From an uncultured Lachnospiraceae bacterium (lineage in GTDB: Bacteria; Bacillota; Clostridia; Lachnospirales; Lachnospiraceae): 64,000 nt of DNA. The notes beneath the pieces were generated by a model. That model saw nothing but the letters and a program-made list of their open reading frames with translations, did no database searches and was not told the DNA's origin. Positions 43,139 to 52,740 of this stretch are shown one piece after another. The position numbers and the translations under genes are program-made. The DNA lies in NCBI GenBank assembly GCA_902786365.1, contig CADACD010000005.1:62001-126000 (forward strand), read 5' to 3'. The stretch's first letter is position 1. Each line of letters opens with the position of its first letter.

Positions 43139-43178
43139 AAGAAACCTCTTTACTTTGATTTATATAAATTTCTATTAT

Positions 43179-45191
43179 TTACAAAATTCTCTTAAATTTC
43201 TTTTCAATTTCATACTTACTCATGGAAATGATCGTTGGTCGTCCATGAGGACAATTATATGGATTTTCCAGATTCAAAAGCTGTTCAATCAGTGCATCAG
43301 CTTCTTCAAAGGATAATTTATTGTTGCCCTTTACAGCCGCCTTACATGACATCGATGCTACCTTTTCAGTGATTAATTCCGATTTGAGCCCGATCGAGTT
43401 TTCTGATAAACTGTCAATCAGACTTCTTAACAATTTTTCACTACCAATAGAATATAGATTATCAGGCACTGCCCTTACAGCATATTCTCTACCGCCAAAT
43501 GCTTCAATCTCATACCCTAATTCTTTAAAATTATCCATAAATCTGTTAATCAGTTCTTCCTCTGCCATAGAAAGTGTCAGTATAATGGGAGGATTGAGCT
43601 GTTGCGAGGTAAACTCTTTGTTTTTGAACTGTTGCATTGTTTTTTCATACAGAACTTTTTCGTGTGCTGCGTGCTGGTCGATAATATACAGGTGATTATC
43701 ATATTCAATCAGCCAGTATGTATCAAAAAGCTGTCCTATCATCTTATGTTTCAAACGTTCCTTTTTAGAAAGGAAATGATTATCGAAAAAGCTAAGCTGT
43801 GATTCTTCCGAAACCATATTTTTAGGATTTTCCGTCACATTTTCAGTTTCTTCATTTATATTTTCTTTCAAATTTTCAGCTTTTTCATTTATACTTTCTT
43901 TCAAATTTTCAGCTTTTTCATTTATACTTTCTTTCAAATTCTCAGCTTTTTCAGTATTTTCGGCAGCATCAATCTGTATATCTATCTGTTTATTCGTCTT
44001 TATCTGCTCCGTATGAATTCTGTTTGTCTCAAAAGGTTCAGCAGGACGAATATTGGTATTGACAGCATTATTACCTGAAACATCGTCAGCATACAGATTT
44101 TGTTTTTTTTCACTTTCTTTGACAAATAAATAATTCGCCTCGTTATTTTCTTTTGGATACAAAGGAAGTGGATTTCCAAAATCAGTAACCTCCGGTATAT
44201 GTTCTCTTCTTGAGAGTGCCTCACTGATTGTATCATAAAAGAAATTAAACAATTCAATCTGGTTTTCAAATCTGATTTCCATTTTTGATGGATGGACATT
44301 GACATCAATTAGCGAGGGCTCAATCTCAAAGTTAAGTACTGTAAACGGATAATTGTGTGGCATGATATAAGGCTTATAAGCATCTTCGATAGCACTGTTA
44401 ATGATTTTGCTTTTAATATATCTGCCATTAATAAAGTAAATCATATTATTTCTGTTACCACGCACAATAACGGGTTTACCTGCATATCCCGAAATCTTCA
44501 TATCTGTTGTTTCACTACCGATTTCAAGTACATTGGCACATATATCACGTCCAAAAACAGTGTAGATAATATCTTTTAATTTTCCGTTTCCGGATGTATG
44601 AAGCTTCGACTGTGAATTGACAATCAATCTGATAGAAATATCAGGATTTGATAATGCAATTCTTTCAACGATATTACTTATATATGACCCTTCGGTCGCT
44701 GCTGTCTTTAAAAACTTTCTCCTTGCAGGCGTATTATAAAAAAGATTTTTAATGATAAATGTGGTTCCGTATGGTGCTCCTACTTCTTCTATTGCCTTCT
44801 CTTCGCCGCCTTCAATCACATATCGCACACCGACTAATTCACCCTGTGTTTTTGAGATGCATTCCACCTGTGATACTGCTGCAATGCTTGACAGAGCTTC
44901 TCCTCGAAATCCTAATGAATGTACGTTTAACAAATCTGTTGCGGTTTCTATTTTACTTGTTGCATGCCTTAAAAAAGCATCTCTGATATCGTCTTTTGCA
45001 ATACCCTCTCCGTTATCAGTAATTCTGATAAGAGAGATGCCTCCTTCCTTTATCTCAACTGTTATCGCTGTCGCTTTAGCATCTATTGCATTTTCTAAAA
45101 GTTCTTTGACAACAGAAGATGGTCTGTCGACTACTTCTCCTGCTGCAATTTTATCTATGGTACTTTTGTCAAGTACATTAATCTTTTTCAT
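43179..45191 (-). CDS. mutL: DNA mismatch repair protein MutL
   Basis: GHKL ATPase of mismatch repair: ELLENAIDAKAT, RITDNGEGIA and SLGFRGEALSSIA in the N-terminal 330 residues. The C-terminal domain carries the endonuclease motif DQHAAHEKVLYE (from Asp505) and NCPHGRP, as expected for organisms without MutH. The linker holds three 11-residue repeats (EKAENLKESIN type, about 415-447) coded by tandem 33-bp units. 670 aa. 109 bp after mutS. Confidence 0.96.
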   Translation of the reverse strand: MKKINVLDKSTIDKIAAGEVVDRPSSVVKELLENAIDAKATAITVEIKEGGISLIRITDNGEGIAKDDIRDAFLRHATSKIETATDLLNVHSLGFRGEALSSIAAVSQVECISKTQGELVGVRYVIEGGEEKAIEEVGAPYGTTFIIKNLFYNTPARRKFLKTAATEGSYISNIVERIALSNPDISIRLIVNSQSKLHTSGNGKLKDIIYTVFGRDICANVLEIGSETTDMKISGYAGKPVIVRGNRNNMIYFINGRYIKSKIINSAIEDAYKPYIMPHNYPFTVLNFEIEPSLIDVNVHPSKMEIRFENQIELFNFFYDTISEALSRREHIPEVTDFGNPLPLYPKENNEANYLFVKESEKKQNLYADDVSGNNAVNTNIRPAEPFETNRIHTEQIKTNKQIDIQIDAAENTEKAENLKESINEKAENLKESINEKAENLKENINEETENVTENPKNMVSEESQLSFFDNHFLSKKERLKHKMIGQLFDTYWLIEYDNHLYIIDQHAAHEKVLYEKTMQQFKNKEFTSQQLNPPIILTLSMAEEELINRFMDNFKELGYEIEAFGGREYAVRAVPDNLYSIGSEKLLRSLIDSLSENSIGLKSELITEKVASMSCKAAVKGNNKLSFEEADALIEQLLNLENPYNCPHGRPTIISMSKYEIEKKFKRIL
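43851..43949. repeat. Three tandem 33-bp repeats inside mutL
   Basis: Units at 43851-43883, 43884-43916 and 43917-43949 differ by one or two bases. They are in frame and encode an acidic/basic helical repeat in the MutL linker. A degenerate partial copy may lie at 43838-43850. Confidence 0.95.
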
Positions 45192-45300
45192 AATCTGAAC
45201 ATTCCTTTTTATGAATTTTTAATACTCTGTTTTATATCAAAAAAGTCCGAAAAATTCACTAAACAACTTTCATTATGAAATCATTATAGCTAATGAAATA

Positions 45301-47946
45301 TTACCATCTGTTTTTTAATTTATTCTGTAGCTTATATAAGGTGTTAAGTGCATCAATCGGTGTAAGATTAGAGATGTCAAGCTCTTTAATTTCTGTCAGA
45401 ATATCATCATCCTTTACCGTATCAAATAATGAAATCTGCGTTGCATCAACATCATCAGAATCAAACTTTGTATTTTTCTTTGCCGGTTTAGAGTCCTGTG
45501 CAATCTCCTTTGCTTTTGCACTGATATCAGCATCCACAAGTTTTAATACAATCTCCTTTGCACGTTCAATGACAGCATCCGGTATGCCGGCGAGCTTTGC
45601 AACCTGTATTCCATAACTCTTATCTGCACCGCCTTTTATGATTTTCCTTAAGAAAACAATATCATCACCCTGCTCTTTGACAGCGATACAGTAATTGTTG
45701 ACACCGGCTAATGTGCCTTCAAGTTCTGTAAGCTCATGGTAATGTGTGGCAAATAATGTTTTTGCACCTAACAGTTTCGGATTACTGATATGCTCAACAA
45801 CTGCCCATGCAATGCTAAGACCATCAAAGGTACTTGTACCACGCCCTATTTCGTCTAATATCAAAAGACTGTCTGCAGTTGCATTTCTAAGGATATTGGC
45901 AACCTCCGTCATCTCAACCATAAATGTACTCTGACCCGATGCCAAATCATCTGATGCACCGACTCTTGTAAAGATTCTGTCACAGATTCCGATATTTGCA
46001 GAACTTGCAGGAACAAAAGAACCAATCTGTGCCATTAAAACAATAAGAGCTGTTTGCCTCATGTAAGTGGATTTTCCTGCCATGTTTGGGCCTGTGATGA
46101 TGGAAATTCTGTTCTTTCCTTTATCAAGATAGGTGTCGTTTTCTACAAACATTGAGCCAGTCATCATTTTTTCAACGACAGGATGCCGGCCGTTTTTTAT
46201 ATCAATGATACCTTTATCATTGATGGACGGCCTTACAAAATTGCCATGTTCACTGACATAAGCAAGAGAACAATATACATCTATATGTGCAACAATTTTT
46301 GCAGTATGTTTAATTCTTATTACTTCGTCTGCAATACTGTTTCTAATCTGACAGAACATATCATATTCAATATTTGAAAGCTTGTCCTCGGCACCAAGAA
46401 TAATATCTTCTAATTTTTTAAGTTCATCTGTGATAAATCTCTCTGCATTTGCAAGTGTCTGCTTTCTGGTATAGTGTTCAGGAACCATATCCTTAAATGT
46501 ATTAGTGACCTCAATGTAATATCCGAACACTTTATTATATTTTATCTTGAGGCTTTTGATACCTGTCTTTTCTCTTTCATCAGCCTCCAATTTTGCAATC
46601 CATGTTTTGCCTTCTGTCTTTGCCTTACGCAAGGTATCAATCTCTTCATTATATCCGTCTTTAATGATACCTCCTTCACGAATCAGGATAGGAGGTTCCT
46701 CTGCAATCGATGAATGAATCAGTTCATAGATATCATTTAAAACATCAAATTCCTGATAGAGATTACACAATTCCTCCGATTGAAAATCCTTCATCAAATT
46801 TTTGATATGCGGAAGCATTTCAAGAGAATTTCTAAAAGAAATTAAATCTCTAGGATTAACAGACTGATAGGCAATTCGGCTTATCAGTCGCTCAAGGTCA
46901 TAAATAGGATGTAAGTATTCTCTTATCTCTTCACGTGTAACAAGTTCATTATTAATCTCTTCAATTGCGTCCTGACGACGTAGAATAGTATCTTTATCAA
47001 TGAGAGGCTGCTCAATAAACTGGCGAAGCGTTCTTGCACCCATTGCTGTCTTTGTTTTGTCAAGAACCCACAAAAGAGAACCACGTTTCTGCTTTTCACG
47101 TAGTGTTTCGGTCAGTTCAAGATTTCGCCTTGTGGAAGTATCAATAATCATATACTTGCCGGTAGAATAGGTTGTGATGGCGATAATGTGAGAAAGAGAA
47201 TTCTTTTGTGTTTCTAACAGATATTTCATCAGTGCACCCGCAGAAATTGTTCCTACAGGATAATCGTTAATCCCCAGTCCCTGAATATCAAGAACCTTGA
47301 AGTGTTCTTTTAATGTCCGGACACACATATCCTCATCAAAATACCAGTTATCAAGTGTAAAAACTGATATGTTGAGCCTGTTTTTTAAATCATCTACATC
47401 AATTCCTGTCATATAAAATGATGAATTGACCACAAGCTCAGTTGGCATAAATTTGTTGATTTCATCAAGAAGTGTTCTTAGTGACTCAACCTCTGTCAAC
47501 AGAAAATCCCCTGTTGTGATATCTGTAATGGCAATCCCGAAGGAGTTGTCAATATAAGAAACACACATGAGATAATTATTTTTTGATTCATCCATAGATG
47601 TGGTATTGAGATTAGTACCGGGAGTGACAACTCTTACCACCTCACGTTTTACAAGACCTTTTGCAAGTTTTGGATCTTCTACCTGTTCGCCGATAGCAAC
47701 CTTGTAGCCTTTTTCCACAAGACGGCTTAAATAAGTATCAGCTGCATGATAAGGGATGCCACACATCGGAGCACGTTCTTCAAGACCACAGTCCTTGCCT
47801 GTGAGAGTGAGTTCAAGCTCTTTTGAAACAAGGATAGCATCATCAAAAAACATCTCATAAAAATCACCAAGCCTGTAAAAAAGAATACAGTCCTTATATT
47901 GTTCTTTTGTCTCTAAATATTTCTGCATCATTGGTGAAAGTGCCAT
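45301..47946 (-). CDS. mutS: DNA mismatch repair protein MutS
   Basis: Mismatch sensor ATPase, 881 aa. Mismatch-reading FYE is at residues 29-31 in RLGDFYEMFFDDA; Walker A GPNMAGKST is near 619; LILDEIGRGTSTFDGLSIAW is the Walker B/dimer segment. The C-terminal part (about 800-881) carries an acidic linker and a tail resembling the beta-clamp-interacting region (QISLFD). It overlaps miaB by one base. Confidence 0.97.
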   Translation of the reverse strand: MALSPMMQKYLETKEQYKDCILFYRLGDFYEMFFDDAILVSKELELTLTGKDCGLEERAPMCGIPYHAADTYLSRLVEKGYKVAIGEQVEDPKLAKGLVKREVVRVVTPGTNLNTTSMDESKNNYLMCVSYIDNSFGIAITDITTGDFLLTEVESLRTLLDEINKFMPTELVVNSSFYMTGIDVDDLKNRLNISVFTLDNWYFDEDMCVRTLKEHFKVLDIQGLGINDYPVGTISAGALMKYLLETQKNSLSHIIAITTYSTGKYMIIDTSTRRNLELTETLREKQKRGSLLWVLDKTKTAMGARTLRQFIEQPLIDKDTILRRQDAIEEINNELVTREEIREYLHPIYDLERLISRIAYQSVNPRDLISFRNSLEMLPHIKNLMKDFQSEELCNLYQEFDVLNDIYELIHSSIAEEPPILIREGGIIKDGYNEEIDTLRKAKTEGKTWIAKLEADEREKTGIKSLKIKYNKVFGYYIEVTNTFKDMVPEHYTRKQTLANAERFITDELKKLEDIILGAEDKLSNIEYDMFCQIRNSIADEVIRIKHTAKIVAHIDVYCSLAYVSEHGNFVRPSINDKGIIDIKNGRHPVVEKMMTGSMFVENDTYLDKGKNRISIITGPNMAGKSTYMRQTALIVLMAQIGSFVPASSANIGICDRIFTRVGASDDLASGQSTFMVEMTEVANILRNATADSLLILDEIGRGTSTFDGLSIAWAVVEHISNPKLLGAKTLFATHYHELTELEGTLAGVNNYCIAVKEQGDDIVFLRKIIKGGADKSYGIQVAKLAGIPDAVIERAKEIVLKLVDADISAKAKEIAQDSKPAKKNTKFDSDDVDATQISLFDTVKDDDILTEIKELDISNLTPIDALNTLYKLQNKLKNRW

Positions 47947-49403
47947 TACATCTCCTCCATTGTACCCATGTAGTAAAATCCTTTTGCCTGGTCAAGTCTT
48001 ACATTGACAATTTTTCCTATCAGCTCCCTTCCTCCCTTAAAATGAACAACACTGTTATTGCTAAGTCTTCCTGTTACATAATCAGCATCATGCTCATTGA
48101 CATCTTCAACAAGAACATCAAATGTTTTGCCTACATTTTGTAAGGTGAGTTCCGAAGAAATTGTCTGTACTTCTTTCAGAAGTCTGTCAAATCTGTCTTT
48201 AATCACATCAGCAGGCACCTGATTTTCCATTTTAGCAGCAGGTGTGCCGGTTCTTTTAGAGTAAATAAATGTGTAGGCACTATCATATCTTACCTGCCTG
48301 ACAACATCTAATGTATCAAGGAAATCTTCTTCTGACTCTCCTGGAAAACCTACGATAATATCTGTTGTAAGTGAAATATCAGGAATTTCTCTTTTTATCT
48401 TCATCGCAAGTTCAATATATTTTTCTTTATCATAATGTCTGTTCATTACCTTCAAAATGTGACTGCTTCCTGACTGCATTGGCAGATGAAGGTGCTTACA
48501 GATTTTTTTCGAATGTTTCATCACTTCTATCAATTCATCAGATAAATCCTTTGGATGGGAGGTCATGAAACGGATTCTCTCAAGTCCTTCAATTTCTTCC
48601 ACCATAGTAAGAAGTTTAGCGAAGCTAAGAGGTTCATCTAAATTCTTTCCATAAGAATTGACATTCTGACCAAGTAACATAATCTCAACAACTCCGTCAG
48701 CAACAAGATTTTTAATTTCATTAATAATATCTTGCGGTTTTCTGCTTCGCTCTCTTCCTCTTACATACGGAACGATACAATAACTGCAAAAGTTATTACA
48801 TCCAAACATGATATTGACACCAGATTTGAAAGAAAATTTTCTCTCAATCGGCAACTCCTCAACGATATCTTTAGTGCTGTCTAAAATTTCTATTACACTC
48901 TTGCCTGTCGTCCAATTTTCATAAATCAGTTCTGCAAGTTTATATATGTTATAAGTTCCAAAAATCAAATCAACAAAACGATAACTTTTTTTTATCTTTT
49001 CCACTACTTCAGGTTCTTGCATCATGCAACCGCAAAGAGCAATTATCATATCAGGATTTTTTGCTTTCTGTTTTTTTAAATATCCAAGATGTCCGTACAC
49101 TTTAAGATTAGCATTTTCTCTTACTGTACATGTATTATATAAAATAAAATCAGGCTCACGGTTATCCTCTTGTGACATTTCTGTATAACCGAGCTGTTTC
49201 AAAATACCTATCAATTTTTCAGAATCTTTGGCATTCATCTGGCAGCCAAAAGTTCTTGTCTGACAATACAGGGGACGGCCTAGTTTTTTGATTTTTTCAC
49301 TGATTAACGCCCTGCATTTTGCCATATAGTAATATTGTCTTTCAGGTTCTGCTACCGGTGGTTCTCCGGTCGTATCAATTAAATCAAGATTTATTTCGTT
49401 CAT
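47946..49403 (-). CDS. miaB: tRNA methylthiotransferase MiaB
   Basis: Radical SAM enzyme that adds a methylthio group to i6A37 of tRNA. N-terminal UPF0004 domain with FGCQMNAKDSEKL and further cluster Cys (NTCTVREN, ALCGCMMQ), the radical SAM cluster GCNNFCSYC (Cys202, 206, 209) and a C-terminal TRAM domain. The ATG at 49403 (MNEINLDLIDTTGEP) follows AAGGATAAGGA and gives 485 aa; an upstream Met at 49496 would add an unlikely extension. Confidence 0.95.
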   Translation of the reverse strand: MNEINLDLIDTTGEPPVAEPERQYYYMAKCRALISEKIKKLGRPLYCQTRTFGCQMNAKDSEKLIGILKQLGYTEMSQEDNREPDFILYNTCTVRENANLKVYGHLGYLKKQKAKNPDMIIALCGCMMQEPEVVEKIKKSYRFVDLIFGTYNIYKLAELIYENWTTGKSVIEILDSTKDIVEELPIERKFSFKSGVNIMFGCNNFCSYCIVPYVRGRERSRKPQDIINEIKNLVADGVVEIMLLGQNVNSYGKNLDEPLSFAKLLTMVEEIEGLERIRFMTSHPKDLSDELIEVMKHSKKICKHLHLPMQSGSSHILKVMNRHYDKEKYIELAMKIKREIPDISLTTDIIVGFPGESEEDFLDTLDVVRQVRYDSAYTFIYSKRTGTPAAKMENQVPADVIKDRFDRLLKEVQTISSELTLQNVGKTFDVLVEDVNEHDADYVTGRLSNNSVVHFKGGRELIGKIVNVRLDQAKGFYYMGTMEEM

Positions 49404-49564
49404 AAAATCCTTATCCTTCCTATGTTTTCTGATACTTTCAAATTTTGCGTACTTTTTCAAAAAAGTTACTTCACAAATGTTGTTCGAAACTATCATGCCC
49501 TACTTTACAGGCACAATATTATTTAACACTCAACTTATAATTATATATTTTGCCTATATTCTTG

Positions 49565-50446
49565 TCAATCTTTAGAAATCAGGATTTTTAAAAATTCTAC
49601 CGGAACTTCTTTGATCTGTTCATACACAATTTTTCTGTAATTGTTATCAAGAGGAAATGTAGCAGTTTCCTCAACTGTCTCTATTGTGATAGCAGGACGA
49701 TGAAGGTATTCGGAAAAATAATGAACAGTATTTCCGCCAGATAAACTATCAGGATTTTCATCAGACATTATATTAAGACTATATCCTGTTATTTTAGAAA
49801 GTTTATCAGCAATCATTTTCTGGTTTTCATTATATTCATCAGGCATTGCTTCCCTGTAATAATAGATAGAATTTCCACGTGAATGAAAATCTATCATTCC
49901 CATAAAATGATAACGTTTACATGCATCAATGAACGCCTTAGTCTCCGGTTCACTGTTTTTCATTCCTGAATATTTTTTTTGTACAAACGATTTGCAATCA
50001 AAATTTCTGTTAATATCAATACATTTTGCATTATACTTAAATTCATGGGATGTTATTTTGCATTTTTTTAAATTTTCCCTCAAGTTTTTATGATGAATCC
50101 CTTCATACCCCTTTGTAGCGATTTCATATCCGTCAGGATTAAGTAATGGAATGAAATAGAGTGAATAATCTTCAAGTTCAGGAATCTGTGCCGAGTAATA
50201 ATTTTCGATTGTCTTTTCGATACAGGCAGTCAGTACAACAGGATTGATACATTCTCTAGCATGAACACCTGCAATATACAAAGGACCATTGCCTCCTTTT
50301 CCGACGCTTACAATCGGAATTACTCTGTTATCGTGGGAAATACCAATTGTTTCAATATTGATGATTTGTGAAAAATTTTTTTTGAGAAGCATGAGATATC
50401 TGATGATATCATCATAGCTATAAGAATGGTTTAAGTTAAATGACAT
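49565..50446 (-). CDS. M14-family zinc carboxypeptidase without signal peptide
   Basis: 293-aa peptidase: zinc ligands His/Glu in GVHARECINP and His in MIDFHSRGNS, catalytic Glu in AITIETVEETA, and the LNPDGYE and DINRNFD segments typical of the family. Relatives include gamma-D-glutamyl-diaminopimelate peptidases acting on muropeptides. No signal peptide or membrane segment is seen, so it should act in the cytoplasm or in the spore compartment. Start at 50446 is supported by AAGGA 10 bp upstream. Confidence 0.88.
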   Translation of the reverse strand: MSFNLNHSYSYDDIIRYLMLLKKNFSQIINIETIGISHDNRVIPIVSVGKGGNGPLYIAGVHARECINPVVLTACIEKTIENYYSAQIPELEDYSLYFIPLLNPDGYEIATKGYEGIHHKNLRENLKKCKITSHEFKYNAKCIDINRNFDCKSFVQKKYSGMKNSEPETKAFIDACKRYHFMGMIDFHSRGNSIYYYREAMPDEYNENQKMIADKLSKITGYSLNIMSDENPDSLSGGNTVHYFSEYLHRPAITIETVEETATFPLDNNYRKIVYEQIKEVPVEFLKILISKD

Positions 50447-50552
50447 GTAGCAGCATCCTTGCATTTATCACTATATTATGAATTTTAGCAGATATTTATT
50501 ACTGATTTTGTATTGAAATAATTGTGGCTTTATGTTGAACATATGACAAATA

Positions 50553-51122
50553 CTATTGATTTATATGAATGATACGCTTTTCTGTCACAATCATGTCAGG
50601 TTTTATATCGGTCTTTTCAATCAGTGAATTATTGACAGCATCTGTTACCTGAAAATCATATGCAATTGCAATTTTTACGATATTCGGATATTTTTCAAGA
50701 TATCTGTCATAGAATCCACCACCATATCCGATTCTTGCACCGTTACAATCAAATAAAAGTCCCGGCATTATAATCAGGCAGCCAGCATCAGGAATGCATT
50801 TCTCGTTAGTGACAGGTTCCGGAATATGAAACCTGTTTTCGTCTGACAGTTGAGAAAAATTGTCAAAATAAAAAAAGTCCATCTTGTTTCCGGTTACTTT
50901 TGGTGCAGCAGTTTTTTTTCCGTTATTATGATAATGTTTTATAATATAATGAGTATTTACCTCACTTTTAATGTTAATATAACATAAAATGGTGTGGCAC
51001 GAATGAAATATTTCAGTTTTTAAAAGATTTTCAAAAATAGCTCTACTTGATTTTTGAATCTCATCATCAGACAAATCATCCCGCAAAGCAGACATTTGTA
51101 TTCTAAGTTCTTTTTTTGTCAT
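50553..51122 (-). CDS. 5-formyltetrahydrofolate cyclo-ligase
   Basis: Converts 5-formyl-THF with ATP to 5,10-methenyl-THF, clearing a folate inhibitor. 189 aa; basic N-terminus TKKELRIQMSALRD and the signature GARIGYGGGFYDRYL, then DMIVTE. Preceded by GGACATGGAATA; the SD is modest. Functionally tied to the formyl-folate supply that the ZTP riboswitch at 6.2 kb monitors, though far away. Confidence 0.93.
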   Translation of the reverse strand: MTKKELRIQMSALRDDLSDDEIQKSSRAIFENLLKTEIFHSCHTILCYINIKSEVNTHYIIKHYHNNGKKTAAPKVTGNKMDFFYFDNFSQLSDENRFHIPEPVTNEKCIPDAGCLIIMPGLLFDCNGARIGYGGGFYDRYLEKYPNIVKIAIAYDFQVTDAVNNSLIEKTDIKPDMIVTEKRIIHINQ

Positions 51123-51234
51123 TATTCCATGTCCTTTCCGGTAGCTAAATTTCTTTGATTAATATTCAAATGATGCAATCTTTTAACTATGGGGCATTGC
51201 GCATCTTTTTTCATTCGTATGTTATCAATATTAA

Positions 51235-51447
51235 TTATTCATTGCCGTTTTTAGGTTCAATCTTATGAATTCTTCCATCAGGTTCCACAATACGTATATT
51301 GTCAAGCTGACCTCTTAAGTTATTGTGCACAAGCTGTATATACTCTTTTCTTAGCAAAGCCTGCTCTTCTTTTTCTTCTTTGGTAAGCTCTCTTGTTTTG
51401 GAAAGACGTGCAAGTTCATTGATTCTATCGAGTTTTGATTGTTCCAT
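51235..51447 (-). CDS. DUF896 protein, YnzC family
   Basis: 70-aa helical-hairpin protein: MEQSKLDRINELARLSKTRE, LTKEEKEEQALLRKEYIQ, then LRGQLDNIRIVEPDG. In Bacillus ynzC belongs to the SOS-induced yneA operon; here it lies 28 kb from the yneA-like gene. SD GGAGG. Function unknown. Confidence 0.93.
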   Translation of the reverse strand: MEQSKLDRINELARLSKTRELTKEEKEEQALLRKEYIQLVHNNLRGQLDNIRIVEPDGRIHKIEPKNGNE

Positions 51448-51471
51448 TCAATATCTCCTCCATGTTTATTT

Positions 51472-52680
51472 TTACTTTTCAATAATATATATAATTTCTT
51501 CATCTGTTTCCATACAGTCTGCATATTCTCCTGTCTCATGAAAAAGAATTTCTTTTCCTGGAAAACTATACAAATCAATAAAAGGCTTGCTCTTTTTTAT
51601 CAGCTTTTTCTTAGTAGTTCCCGAAAAAAGAAGAGAATTTTTCAATACTTTTTGAAGTTTTGTATCATCAGAAAAAGTTGTCATATCAAAATTAACATCA
51701 ACCTTTCCGGAATTAAGATTGAGAAAAGAGATTTCATTATCCTTTGTCACGCAGATATAAGGTTCTCCGTTTATCACGTATGGTGCTGCCAAATCAGAAG
51801 ATTTGATAACATCCTGATTAATACAGCTTTTTACTTCTGACGTCTCAAGGTTATAGAATTTAACCTCTTCCTGTTTATTTTCATTATCGACACATGTATA
51901 GACTAGATAGTTTTCCTGTTTTTTGATATATGGTATGGTTTTTGTGTAAAATGCCTGCTCAATTGTATCTAAAACTATAATGTCCTGGCCAATTACCAAA
52001 TCAGAAGCAAGCTGTCCAATATTAATCAAACTGATTGACTCTAAACTGGCCTCTTCCTGTTCAAGTTCATTATACATATTATCATCAAGAAGACAGAAGC
52101 CTGTTTTAATGACACACTGGTTATCTGATATCTGAAGGACATCTGAAATACCATATTTAAGAATTTTATCATCAGTAATATCGTAGGTGCTTTTATCTTT
52201 TAAGTTAAGAAACTTAATCTCATATTTAAAAAATCCACAGTATGTACGCTTTAAATTTGGAACAAGATATTCTTTCTGCATGAAAATATACATATCATTA
52301 ATGACAAACAAATTAAGCCTTGTCTTTGAGGCGTAATGAAAGATATTATCATCAAAGGAATGTATACTTTCCATCGTCTGTTCTGATATATTATAACGTA
52401 TAATTGAAACAGTTCCTATATTCTCTTCATTTTCATGATTAAAAAGATTAATAAAATATATGAAATTACTCGAAGATGAGCAATTTTTAATTTTACCTAT
52501 ATTATATTTTTTGATGAGTGGAACTAATTCTTCACTAACATTATCATCAATATTGTGCATATAGTAATGAACTATATTGATGCCGTCAATATCACTTGTT
52601 CTTTCACTTTTTTCAAGAACATGTCCATTAAAAATTGTTCCAAAAATACCGGAAGCATTTTTTAATATCTTAATTTCCAT
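51472..52680 (-). CDS. Unknown protein, possibly a beta-propeller
   Basis: 402 aa, no signal peptide or membrane segment, rich in alternating hydrophobic/polar beta-strand stretches (YIFMQKEYLVP, YEIKFLNLKDKSTYDI, NYLVYTCVDNENKQEEVKFY, EPYICVTKDNEISFLNL). The spacing suggests five or more repeated four-strand units, as in WD40- or Kelch-like propellers, but no family motif is recognised. ATG at 52680 follows TGGAGA. It lies where proA would be expected, between proB and ynzC. Confidence 0.6.
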   Translation of the reverse strand: MEIKILKNASGIFGTIFNGHVLEKSERTSDIDGINIVHYYMHNIDDNVSEELVPLIKKYNIGKIKNCSSSSNFIYFINLFNHENEENIGTVSIIRYNISEQTMESIHSFDDNIFHYASKTRLNLFVINDMYIFMQKEYLVPNLKRTYCGFFKYEIKFLNLKDKSTYDITDDKILKYGISDVLQISDNQCVIKTGFCLLDDNMYNELEQEEASLESISLINIGQLASDLVIGQDIIVLDTIEQAFYTKTIPYIKKQENYLVYTCVDNENKQEEVKFYNLETSEVKSCINQDVIKSSDLAAPYVINGEPYICVTKDNEISFLNLNSGKVDVNFDMTTFSDDTKLQKVLKNSLLFSGTTKKKLIKKSKPFIDLYSFPGKEILFHETGEYADCMETDEEIIYIIEK

Positions 52681-52740
52681 ATACCAATCTCCAGTTACAT
52701 CTGTAAAACTACAGGTTCTATCAATAAAACAAATCAACAA

